Positions 26,866-37,659 of a stretch of 64,000 bases of DNA are shown here, piece by piece (the stretch's first letter is position 1; every line of letters starts with the position of its first letter). This stretch comes from Hydractinia symbiolongicarpus. Taxonomy: Eukaryota; Cnidaria; Hydrozoa; Anthoathecata; Hydractiniidae. Below the pieces are notes generated by a model. It had not been told where the DNA came from and did not search any database. It saw only the letters and a list, made by a program, of their open reading frames with translations. Where the stretch lies: NCBI RefSeq assembly GCF_029227915.1, contig NC_079885.1:5086001-5150000 (forward strand). The letters are read 5' to 3'. The position numbers and the translations under genes were made by a program.

Positions 26866-29800
26866 GCTATCACAGCGCCCAGTGTAATTTCTTAGTTCCA
26901 GCAATCACGTCAAATTGAAAAGAATGTTATTTCTTTGAGTCCAATTCTATCATTTATCACATTTATAAGGTCAAAGTTCAAAATCAGTCCAACTAAGTCC
27001 CACAGTCAATCGTTTTACTGTTAACAGCGATAGAACCAAGTAATATCAGAAAAGCATCGCTAAATACATGTTGGTACGAATATATGACGCAACTGTTGTA
27101 ACTCAAACGGGCTGATACAGTTAGAAAGTCAATAAAATGTAGTCTTTAAAACTGTCTCTATATCTTCAGCGCGCGCTAACGGCTAGGATTGGCCCCACTG
27201 TAAAAAGTGTCTTATTTCTCTAAATTTATAAAAAAACCGCTACCACAGCGCCCAGTGTAATTTCTTAGTTCCAGCAATCACGTCAAATTAAAAAGAATGT
27301 TATTTCTTTGAGTCCAATTGTATCATTTATCACATTTATAAGGTCAAAGTCCAAAGTCAGTCGAATTAAGTCCCACAGTCAATCGTTTTACTGTTAACAG
27401 CGATACAACCAAGTAATATCAGAAAAGCATCGCTAAATACATGTTGGTACGAATATATGACGCAACTGTTGTAACTCAAACGGGCTGATACAGTTAGAAA
27501 GTCAATAAAATGTAGTCTTTAAAACTGTCTCTATATCTTCAGCGCACGCTAACGGCTAGAATTGGTCCCACCGTAAAAAATGTCTTATTTTTCTAAATTT
27601 ATTAATAAAGCGCTACCACAGCGCCCAGTATAACTTCTGAGTTCCAGCAATCACGTCAAATTAAAAAGAATGTTATTTCTTTGCGTCCAATTGTATCATC
27701 TATTACATTTATAAGTTCAAAGTCCAAAATCAGTCGAATTAAGTCCCACAGTCAATCGTTTTACTGTTAACAGCGATACAACCAAGTAATATCAGAAAAG
27801 TATCGCTAAATAGATGTTGGTACGAATATGTGACGCAACCGTTGTGACTCAAACGGACTGATACAATTAGAAAGTCAATAAAATGTAGTTTTTGAAACTG
27901 TCTCTATAACTTTAGCGCGCGCCAACGGCTAGGATTTGTCCCACCGTAAAAAATGTCTTATTTTTTTAAATTTATAAATAAAGCGCTACCACAGCACCCA
28001 GCGTAACTTCTGAGTTCCAGCAATCACATCAAATTAAAAACAATGTTACTTCTTGGACTTCAATTGTATCATTTATCACATTTTTAAGGTCAAAGTCCAT
28101 AATCATTCCGATAAGTCCCACAGTCAATCGTTTTACTTTTAAAAGCGATATAACATAGTTATATCAGAAAAGCATCGCTAAATAGATGTTGGTACGAATA
28201 TGTGACACAACCGTTGTAACTCAAACGGGCTGATACAGTTAGAAAGTCAATAAAATGTAGTTTTTAAAACTGTCTCTATATTTTCAGCGCGCGCTAACGG
28301 CTAGGATTCGCCCCACTGTAAAAAGTGTCTTATTTCTCTAAATTTATAAAAAAAGCACTACCACAGGGCCCAGTGTAATTTCTGAATTCAAGCAATCACA
28401 TCAAATTAAAAACAATGTTACTTCTTTGAGTCCAATTGTATTATTTATCACATTTATCAGGTCAAAGTCCAAAATCATTTCAATTAAGTCCCACAGTCAA
28501 TCGTTTTACTGTTAACAGCGATAGAACCAAGTAATATCAGAAAAGCATCGCTAAATACATGTTGGTACGAATATATGACGCAACTGTTGTAACTCAAACG
28601 GGCTGATACAGTTAGAAAGTCAATAAAATGTAGTCTTTAAAACTGTCTCTATATCTTCAGCGCGCGCTAACGGCTAGGATTGGCCCCACTGTAAAAAGTG
28701 TCTTATTTCTCTAAATTTATAAAAAAACCGCTACCACAGCGCCCAGTGTAATTTCTTAGTTCCAGCAATCACGTCAAATTAAAAAGAATGTTATTTCTTT
28801 GAGTCCAATTGTATCATTTATCACATTTATAAGGTCAAAGTCCAAAGTCAGTCGAATTAAGTCCCACAGTCAATCGTTTTACTGTTAACAGCGATACAAC
28901 CAAGTAATATCAGAAAAGCATCGCTAAATACATGTTGGTACGAATATATGACGCAACTGTTGTAACTCAAACGGGCTGATACAGTTAGAAAGTCAATAAA
29001 ATGTAGTCTTTAAAACTGTCTCTATATCTTCAGCGCACGCTAACGGCTAGAATTGGTCCCACCGTAAAAAATGTCTTATTTTTCTAAATTTATTAATAAA
29101 GCGCTACCACAGCGCCCAGTATAACTTCTGAGTTCCAGCAATCACGTCAAATTCAAAAGAATGGTATTTCTTTGCGTCCAATTGTATCATCTATTACATT
29201 TATAAGTTCAAAGTCCAAAATCAGTCGAATTAAGTCCCACAGTCAATCGTTTTACTGTTAACAGCGATACAACCAAGTAATATCAGAAAAGTATCGCTAA
29301 ATAGATGTTGGTACGAATATGTGACGCAACCGTTGTGACTCAAACGGACTGATACAATTAGAAAGTCAATAAAATGTAGTTTTTGAAACTGTCTCTATAA
29401 CTTTAGCGCGCGCCAACGGCTAGGATTTGTCCCACCGTAAAAAATGTCTTATTTTTTTAAATTTATAAATAAAGCGCTACCACAGCACCCAGTGTAACTT
29501 CTGAGTTCCAGCAATCACATCAAATTAAAAACAATGTTACTTCTTGGACTTCAATTGTATCATTTATCACATTTTTAAGGTCAAAGTCCATAATCATTCC
29601 AATAAGTCCCACAGTCAATCGTTTTACTTTTAAAAGCGATATAACATAGTTATATCAGAAAAGCATCGCTAAATAGATGTTGGTACGAATATGTGACACA
29701 ACCGTTGTAACTCAAACGGGCTGATACAGTTAGAAAGTCAATAAAATGTAGTTTTTAAAACTGTCTCTATATTTTCAGCGCGCGCTAACGGCTAGGATTC

Positions 29801-30219
29801 GCCCCACTGTAAAAAGTGTCTTATTTCTCTAAATTTATAAAAAAAGCACTACCACAGGGCCCAGTGTAATTTCTGAATTCAAGCAATCACATCAAATTAA
29901 AAACAATGTTACTTCTTTGAGTCCAATTGTATTATTTATCACATTTATCAGGTCAAAGTCCAAAATCATTTCAATTAAGTCCCACAGTCAATCGTTTTAC
30001 TGTTAACAGCGATACAACCAAGTAATATCAGAAAAGAATCGCTAAATAGATGTTGGTACGAATATGTGACGCAACCGTTGTGACTCAAACGGACTGATAA
30101 AATTAGAAAGTCAATAAAATTTAGTTTTTGAAACTGTCTCTATAACTTTAGCGCGCGCCAACGGCTAGGATTGGTCCCACTGTAAAAAATGTCTATTTTT
30201 ATAAGTTTATAAATAAAGC
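26866..30219 (+). repeat. Family B 4-monomer higher-order repeat (1491 bp)
   Basis: Anchors are 26866, 27239, 27612, 27985, 28357, 28730, 29103, 29476 and 29848. The order of monomer variants repeats every four: 27239/28730, 27612/29103, 27985/29476 and 28357/29848 are each 1491 bp apart. The first position differs between cycles (CCGCTATCAC at 26866, GCACTACCACAGGGCC at 28357 and 29848), so the cycle is itself a recombinant. Confidence 0.85.
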
Positions 30220-31314
30220 GCTACCACAGCACCCAGTGTAACTTCTGAGTTCCAGCAATCACATCAAATTAAAAAGAATGTTATTTCTTTGAGGCCAATT
30301 GTATCATCACATTTTTAACGTCAAAGTCCAAAATCAGTCGAATTCAGTCCCACAGTCAATCGTTTTACTTTTAAAACCGATATAACATAGTAATATCAGA
30401 AAAGTATCGCTAAATAGATGTTGGTACGAATATGTGACGCAACCGTTGTAACTCAAACGGGCTGATACAGTTAGAAAGTCAATAAAATGTAGTTTTTAAA
30501 ACTGTCTCTATATCTTCAGCGCGCGCTAACGGCTAGGATTCGCCTCACTGTAAAAAGTGTCTTATTTCTCTAAATTTATAAAAAAAGCACTACCACAGCG
30601 CCCAGTGTAATTTCTGAGTTCAAGCAATCACATCAAATTAAAAACAATGTTACTTCTTTGAGTCCAATTGTATTATTTATCACATTTATCAGGTCAAAGT
30701 CCAAAATCATTTCAATTAAGTCCCACAGTCAATCGTTTTACTTTTAAAAGCAATGTAACATAGTAATATCAGAAAAGCATCGCTTAATAGATGTTGGCAC
30801 GAATATGTGACGCAACTGTTGTTACTCAAACGGGCTGATACAGTTAGAAAGTCAATAAAATTTAGTTTTTAAAACTGTCTCTATATCTTTAGCGCGCGCT
30901 AACGGCTGGGATTGGCCCCACTGTAAAAAATGTGTTATTTTTCTAAATTTATAAAAAAGCGCTACCACAGCGCCCAGTGTAATTTCTGAGTTCCAGAAAT
31001 CACGTCAAATTAAAAAGAATGTTATTTCTTTGATATCAGTTGTATCATTTATCACATTTATAAGGTCAAAGTTCAAAATCAGTCCAATTAAGTCCCACAG
31101 TCAATCGTTTTACTTTAAAAGCGATACAACATAGTAATATCAGGAAAGTATCGCTAAATAGATGTTGGTACGAATATCGGACGCAACCGTTGTAATTCAA
31201 ACGGATTGATGCTGTTAGACAGTCAATATAATGTAGTTTTTAAATCTGTCTCTATATCTTCAGCGGGCGCTAACGGCTAGGATTGGTCCCACAGCAAAAA
31301 AAAATACTTATTAA
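30220..31314 (+). repeat. Family B monomers leading to the TTAA insertion site
   Basis: Anchors are 30220, 30589 and 30961. The 30220 monomer is slightly short (369 bp) because of a small deletion near 30305 (TTGTATCATCACATTTTT lacks TTAT). The monomer from 30961 is interrupted after the TTAA at 31311-31314 and resumes at 32071; removing the element and one TTAA restores a monomer of 374 bp. Confidence 0.9.
31311..31314. other. TTAA target-site duplication, left
   Basis: Left copy of the four-base target duplication of the piggyBac-type element. Host satellite sequence (CAGCAAAAAAAAATACTTA) lies immediately upstream. Confidence 0.93.
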
Positions 31315-31331
31315 CCCTATTCGGTCCGGGG
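31315..31331 (+). repeat. Terminal inverted repeat, left end of the MITE
   Basis: Seventeen bases, CCCTATTCGGTCCGGGG, that match the reverse complement of 32050-32066 without mismatch. Confidence 0.95.
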
Positions 31332-31352
31332 TTTTTCGAACATACTATGACC

Positions 31353-31380
31353 GGGGGGGCGGATTCCGCCCCCCCCCCCC
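31353..31380. repeat. Left subterminal G-run/C-run hairpin of the MITE
   Basis: Seven G, then CGGATTCCG, then seven C form a 10-bp GC-only stem with a 3-base ATT loop (31353-31375). The C run extends to 31380, giving 12 C in all from 31369. A matching structure sits near the right end. Confidence 0.9.
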
Positions 31381-32020
31381 TCAATAACTTTTCATAGGGT
31401 TGTTCAAATTGAATCAAACTTGGCACACTTATAGTACGTCATAAAAGGAACAAAATGGCGCCAAAAAAAATTTGCTTGCGTCAGCACATTTTCTGTGACG
31501 TCATCAAAAGCTTGAAAATTGTTAAAAATGCCACTATCTGCTTAAGATATAATTACTTTTGTTCTAGAGCGAATTTTTACATTCTGTTTGAAGTTTCTGA
31601 AAGCTAAGTAAAAGTTATTTAACATATCTTCCGGTTTTTACATGGATCGGATGAAAAATTGCCAAAAATTGCCCGAAAATCCGTTTTTTTCAGATTTTCA
31701 GGTAAAATTTGCTAAAATCGGGAAATCGGATTAGTCACGTGTTCAAATTATTCAAAATGATTCTTCTTGATGAAACAAAGTTGTGTTGCAAGTTTCAAGT
31801 TCTAAGGATAATCCTAACAGGAGTTATTATATTTTCCCCATTATAAGGATTTCATAGAGATTTTTAGGGGTAGTTTCGAGTAATGGCCAATATCAAAGCC
31901 TCTGAAAGGTATGGGACCTAAAAAATTAGCATGCAGGTGTCTAATAGATAAATGTTGAAACTCAGTAAGTATCATAGTCATATAACAAAGCAATCAGGAG
32001 TTATTAAAAAAAAACCGTCA

Positions 32021-32053
32021 GGGGGGGCGGAATCCGCCCCCCCCCCCCCCCCC
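32021..32053. repeat. Right subterminal G-run/C-run hairpin of the MITE
   Basis: Seven G, then CGGAATCCG, then a run of 17 C (32037-32053). The stem is 10 bp with an AAT loop (32021-32043). The core is the inverted counterpart of the left hairpin. The C run merges with the terminal repeat, so the distance to the end is much shorter than on the left side. Confidence 0.9.
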
Positions 32054-32066
32054 GGACCGAATAGGG
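32050..32066 (-). repeat. Terminal inverted repeat, right end of the MITE
   Basis: Seventeen bases, CCCCGGACCGAATAGGG, the perfect inverted partner of 31315-31331. It is directly preceded by the long C run of the right subterminal hairpin. Confidence 0.95.
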
Positions 32067-32070
32067 TTAA
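32067..32070. other. TTAA target-site duplication, right
   Basis: Right copy of the target duplication. The satellite resumes at once as TCAAAGTTTTTAAATAAAG, matching 35425 onwards apart from one base. Confidence 0.93.
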
Positions 32071-35000
32071 TCAAAGTTTTTAAATAAAGTGCTACCACAG
32101 CGCACAATGTAATCGCTGAGTTCAAGCAATCACGTCAAATTAAAAAGAATGTTATTCCTTTGAGTCCAATTGTCTCATTTATCACACTTATAAGGTCAAA
32201 GTCCAAAATCAGTTCAATTAAGTACCACAGTAAATCGTTTCACTGTTGAAATCGATGCAACCTAGTTATGTCCGAAAAATATCGCTAAATAGATGTTGGT
32301 ACCAATATGTGACGCAACCGTTGTCACTCAAACGGACTGATACAGTTAGAAAGTCAATAAAATGTAGTTTTTAAAACTGTCTCTATATCTTCAGCGCGCG
32401 TTAACGTCTAGGATTGGTCCCACTGTAAAAAATGTCTTATTTTTCTAAATTTATAAATAAAGCGCTACCACAGCGCCCTGTGTAATTTCTGAGTTCCAGC
32501 AATCACGTCAAATTAAAAAGAATGTTATTTTTGGAGTCCAATTGTATCATGTACCACATTTATAAGGTCAAAGTCCAAAATCAGTCAAATTAAGTCCCAC
32601 AGTCCATCGTTTTACTGTTAACAGCGATACAACCAAGTAACATCAGAAAAGCATCGCTAAATACATGTTGGTACGAATATATGACGCAACTGTTGTAACT
32701 CAAACGGGCTGATACAGTTAGAAAGTCAATAAAATGTAGTCTTTAAAACTGTCTCTATATCTTCAGCGCGCGCTAACGGCTAGGATTGGTCCCACCGTAA
32801 AAAATGTCTTATATTTCTAAATTTATTAATAAAGCGCTACCACAGCGCCCAGTATAACTTCTGAGTTCCAGCAATCACGTCAAATTAAAAAGAATGTTAT
32901 TTCTTTGCGTCCAATTGTATCATTTATTACATTTATAAGGTCAAAGTCCAAAATCAGTCGAATTAAGTCCCACAGTCAATCGTTTTACTGTTAACAGCGA
33001 TACAACCAAGTAATATCAGAAAAGTATCGCTAAATAGATGTTGGTACGAATATGTGACGCAACCGTTGTGACTCAAACGGACTGATACAATTAGAAAGTC
33101 AATAAAATGTAGTTTTTGAACCTGTCTCTATAACTTTAGCGCGCGCCAACGGCTAGGATTGGTCCCACCGTAAAAAATGTCTTATTTTTTTAAATTTATA
33201 AATAAAGCGCTACCACAGCGCCCAGTGTAACTTCTAAGTTCCAGCAATCACATCAAATTAAAAACAATGTTACTTCTTGGACTCCAATTGTATCATTTAT
33301 CACATTTTTAAGGTCAAAGTCCAAAATCATTCCAATAAGTCCCACAGTCAATCGTTTTACTTTTAAAAGCGATATAACATGGTAATATCAGAAAAGCATC
33401 GCTAAATAGATGTTGGTACGAATATGTGACGCAACTGTTTTAACTCAAACGGGCTGATACAGTTAGAAAGTCAATAAAATGTAGTTTTTAAAACTGTCTC
33501 TATATCTTCAGCGCGCGCTAACGGCTAGGATTCGCCCCACTGTAAAAAGTGTTTTATTTCTCTAAATTTATAAAAAAACCGCTACCACAGCGCCCAGTGT
33601 AATTTCTGATTTCAAGCAATCACATCAAATTAAAAACAATGTTACTTCTTTGAGTCCAATTGTATTATTTATCACATTTATCAGGTCAAAGTCCAAAATC
33701 ATTTCAATTAAGTCCCACAGTCAATCCTTTTACTTTTAAAACCGATGTAACATAGTAATATCAGAAAAGCATCGCTTAACAGATGTTGGCACGAATATGT
33801 GACGCAACCGTTGTTACTCAAACGGGTTAATGCAGTGAGAAAGTCAATAAAATTTAGTTTTTAAAACTGTCTCTATATCTTCAGCGCGCGTTAACGTCTA
33901 GGATTGGTCCCACTGTAAAAAATGTCTTATTTTTCTAAATTTATAAATAAAGCGCTACCACAGCGCCCTGTGTAATTTCTGAGTTCCAGTAATCACGTCA
34001 AATTAAAAAGAATGTTATTTTTGGAGTCCAATTGTATCATGTACCACATTTATAAGGTCAAAGTCCAAAATCAGTCAAATTAAGTCCCACAGTCCATCGT
34101 TTTACTGTTAACAGCGATACAACCAAGTAACATCAGAAAAGCATCGCTAAATACATGTTGGTACGAATATATGACGCAACTGTTGTAACTCAAACGGGCT
34201 GATACAGTTAGAAAGTCAATAAAATGTAGTCTTTAAAACTGTCTCTATATCTTCAGCGCGCGCTAACGGCTAGGATTGGTCCCACCGTAAAAAATGTCTT
34301 ACTTTTCTAAATTTTATAATAAAGCGCTACCACAGCGCCCAGTATAACTTCTGAGTTCCAGCAATGACGTCAAATTAAAAAGAATGTTATTTCTTTGCGT
34401 CCAATTGTATCATTTATTACATTTATAAGGTCAAAGTCCAAAATCAGTCGAATTAAGTCCCACAGTCAATCGTTTTACTGTTAACAGCGATACAACCAAG
34501 TAATATCAGAAAAGTATCGCTAAATAGATGTTGGTACGAATATGTGACGCAACCGTTGTGACTCAAACGGACTGATACAATTAGAAAGTCAATAAAATGT
34601 AGTTTTTGAACCTGTCTCTATAACTTTAGCGCGCGCCAACGGCTAGGATTGGTCCCACCGTAAAAAATGTCTTATTTTTTTAAATTTATAAATAAAGCGC
34701 TACCACAGCGCCCAGTGTAATTTCTGATTTCAAGCAATCACATCAAATTAAAAACAATGTTACTTCTTTGAGTCCAATTGTATTATTTATCACATTTATC
34801 AGGTCAAAGTCCAAAATCATTTCAATTAAGTCCCACAGTCAATCGTTTTACTTTTAAAACCGATGTAACATAGTAATATCAGAAAAGCATCGCTTAACAG
34901 ATGTTGGCACGAATATGTGACGCAACCGTTGTTACTCAAACGGGCTGATACAGTGAGAAAGTCAATAAAATTTAGTTTTTAAAACTGTCTCTATATCTTT

Positions 35001-35420
35001 AGCGCGCGCTAACGGCTGGGATTGGCCCTACTGTAAAAAATGTGTTATTTTTCTAAATTTATAAAAAGCGCTACCACAGCGCCTAGTGTAATTTCTGAGA
35101 TCCAGAAATCAGGTCAAATTAAAAAGAATGTTATTTCTTTGAGTTCAATTGTATCATTTATCACATTGATAAGGTCACAGTCCAAAATCAGTCCAATTAA
35201 GTCCCACAGTTAATCGTTTTACTTTTAAAAGCGATACAACATAGTAATATCAGAAAGGTATCGCTAAATAGATGTTGGTACGAATATCGGACGCAACCGT
35301 TGTAACTCAAACGGATTGATGCTGTTAGACAGTCAATATAATGTAGTTTTTAAATCTGTCTCTATATCTTCAGCGGGCACTAACGGCTAGGATTGGTCCC
35401 ACAGCAAAAAAAAATACTTA

Positions 35421-35424
35421 TTAA
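35421..35424. other. Empty TTAA site paralogous to the MITE insertion
   Basis: The sequence ATACTTATTAATCAAAG at 35414-35430 is the uninterrupted counterpart of both junctions at 31311 and 32070. It fixes the element borders and shows that this copy never carried the element or lost it precisely. Confidence 0.9.
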
Positions 35425-35817
35425 TCAAAGTTTATAAATAAAGTGCTACCACAGCGCACAATGTAATCGCTGAGTTCAAGCAATCACGTCAAATTAAAAA
35501 GAATGTTATTCCTTTGAGTCCAATTGTCTCATTTATCACAATTATAAGGTCAAACTCCAAAATCAGTTCAATTAAGTACCACAGTAAATCGTTTCACTGT
35601 TGAAATCGATGCAACCTAGTTATGTCCGAAAAATATCGCTAAATAGATGTTGGTACGAATATGTCACGCAACCGTTGTCACTCAAACGGACTGATACAGT
35701 TAGAAAGTCAATAAAATGTAGTTTTTAAAACTGTCTCTATATCTTCAGCACGCGCTAACGTCTAGGATTGGTCCCACTGTAAAAAATGTCTTATTTTTCT
35801 AAATTTATAAATAAAGC

Positions 35818-36148
35818 GCTACCACAGCGCCCTGTGTAATTTCTGAGTTCCAGCAAATCACGTCAAATTAAAAAGAATGTTATTTTTGAAGTCCAATTGT
35901 ATCATGTACCACATTTATAAGGTCAAAGTCCAAAATCATTCCAATTAATTCCCACAGTCAATCGTTTTACTATAACAATAACAATAACAATATGTGACGC
36001 AACCGTTGTAACTCAAACAGGCTGATACAGTTAGAAAGTCAATAAAATGTAGTTTTTAAAACAGTCTCTATATCTTCAGCGCGTGCTAACGGCTAGGATT
36101 GGTCCCACTGTAAAAAATGTCTTATTTTTCTAAATTTATAAAAAAAGC
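35818..36148 (+). repeat. Shortened monomer (331 bp) with an ACAATA microsatellite patch
   Basis: After ATCGTTTTACT the usual stretch (AAAAGCGAT... to ...GGTACGA, about 63 bases) is missing. It is replaced by about 20 bases of ACAATA-type repeat at 35972-35992, after which TATGTGACGCAACCG resumes. This looks like a deletion repaired with slippage synthesis. Confidence 0.85.
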
Positions 36149-36893
36149 GCTACCACAGCGCCAATGTAATTTCTGAGTTCCAGCAATCACATCAAATTAA
36201 ACACAATGTTACTTCTTGGAGTCCAATTGTATCATTTATCACATTTTTAAGGTCATAGTCCAAAATCATTCCAATTAAGTCCCACAGTCAATCGTTTTAC
36301 TTTTAAAAGCGATATAACATAGTAATATCAGAAAAGTATCGCTAAATAGATGTTGGTACGAATATGTGACGCAACCGTTGTAACTCAAACGGGCTGATGC
36401 AGTTAGAAAGTCAATAAAATATAGCTTTTGAAACTGTCTCTATATCTTCAGCGTGCACTAACGGCTAGGATTCGCCCCACTGTAAAAAGTGTCTTATTTC
36501 TCTAAATTTATAAAAAAAGCGCTACCACAGCGCCCAGTGTAATTTCTGAGTTCCAGCAATCACATCAAATTAAACACAATGTTACTTCTTGGAGTCCAAT
36601 TGTATCATTTATCACATTTTTAAGGTCATAGTCCAAAATCATTCCAATTAAGTCCCACAGTCAATCGTTTTACTTTTAAAAGCGATATAACATAGTAATA
36701 TCAGAAAGGTATCGCAAAATAGATGTTGGTACGAATATGTGACGCAAGCGTTGTAACTCAAACGGACTGATACAGTTAGGAAATAAATAAAATGTAGTTT
36801 TTGAAACTGCCTATATATCTTCGGCGCGCGCTAACGTCTAGGATTGGTTCCACTATAAAAAATGTCTTATTTCTCTAAATTTATAAAAAAAGC

Positions 36894-37126
36894 ACACTCG
36901 TTTTACTTTTAAAAGCGATATAACATAGTAATATCAGAAAAGCATCGCTAAATAAATGTTGGTACGAACATGTAACGCAACCGTTGTAACTCAAACGGAT
37001 TGATACTGTTAGACAGTCAATATAATGTAGTTTTTTAATCTGTTTCTATATCTTCAGCGCGCGCTAACGGTTAGGATTGGTTCCACTGTAAAAAATGTCT
37101 CATTTTTCTAAATTTTTAAATAAAGC
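36894..37126 (+). repeat. Truncated monomer (233 bp)
   Basis: About 140 bases are deleted. The sequence runs from AAAAAAAGCAC directly to ACTCGTTTTACTTTTAAAAG, skipping the part that normally lies between the GCTACCACAG anchor and the ATCGTTTTAC segment. Phase is restored at 37127. Confidence 0.88.
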
Positions 37127-37659
37127 GCTACCACAGCGCCCAGTGTATTTTCTGAGTTCCAACAATCATGTCAAATTAAAAAGAATGCTATTTCTTGGAG
37201 TCCAATTGTAACATTTATCACATTTATAAGGTCAAAGTAAAAAATCAGTCGAATTAAGTCCCACAGTCAATCGTTTTACTGTTAACAGCGACACAACCAA
37301 GTAATATCAGAAAAGTATCGCTAAATAGATGTTGGTACGAATATGTCACGCAAACGTTGTAACTCAAACGGACTGATACAGTTAGGAAATAAATAAAATG
37401 TAGTTTTTAAATCTGTTTCTATATCTTCAGCGCGCGCTAACGGTTAGGATTGGTTCCACTGAAAAATATGTCTCATTTTTCTAAATTTATAAATAAAGCG
37501 CTACCACAGCGCCCAGTGTAACTTCTGAGTTCCAGCAATCACGTCAAATTGAAAAGAATGTTATTTCCTGGAGTCCAATTGTATCATTTATCATATTTAT
37601 AAGGTCAAAGTCCAAAATCATTCCAATTAAGTCCCACAGTCAATCGTTTTACTTTTAAA

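Larger units (their letters stand above)
1..31314 (+). repeat. Satellite array, left segment (373-bp monomer, families A and B)
   Basis: This is an uninterrupted head-to-tail tandem array. Using the motif GCTACCACAG (or its one-base variants) as an anchor, monomers begin at 30, 403, 775, 1148, 1521, 1894, 2267, 2640, 3013, 3385, 3758, 4131, 4504, 4877, 5250, 5623, 5996, 6368, 6741, 7114, 7486, 7858, 8231, 8600, 8972, 9345 and 9718, so spacing is 368-377 and mostly 372-373. It continues in the same way to the TTAA at 31311-31314. Stop codons occur in every frame of the monomer and no credible coding region exists. All anchors lie on the same strand. The array most likely represents constitutive heterochromatin. 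Confidence 0.97.
31315..32066. mobile_element. piggyBac-type nonautonomous element (MITE), 752 bp
   Basis: The inserted block begins CCCTATTCGGTCCGGGG and ends with its exact reverse complement, a 17-bp perfect terminal inverted repeat. It is flanked by TTAA at 31311-31314 and 32067-32070. The related uninterrupted monomer at 35401-35450 has a single TTAA (35421-35424), which proves the borders. A TTAA target duplication with ends starting CCCT is characteristic of the piggyBac superfamily. No open frame could encode a transposase, so the element would depend on an enzyme supplied elsewhere. The interior is AT-rich with a perfect TGACGTCA at 31496-31503 and an AGGAGTTATT word repeated near 31818 and 31996. 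Direction is undefined. Superfamily assignment is strong; family identity is unknown. Confidence 0.9.

Noticed and set aside
31496-31503. TGACGTCA inside the MITE as a promoter element
   Set aside because: A single 8-base palindrome with no gene nearby. It is recorded in the element entry but not called regulatory.
34365-34372. Perfect TGACGTCA (CRE-like) in one satellite monomer
   Set aside because: It arises from one substitution in the usual CAATCACGTCA and is not shared by neighbours, so it is probably chance.
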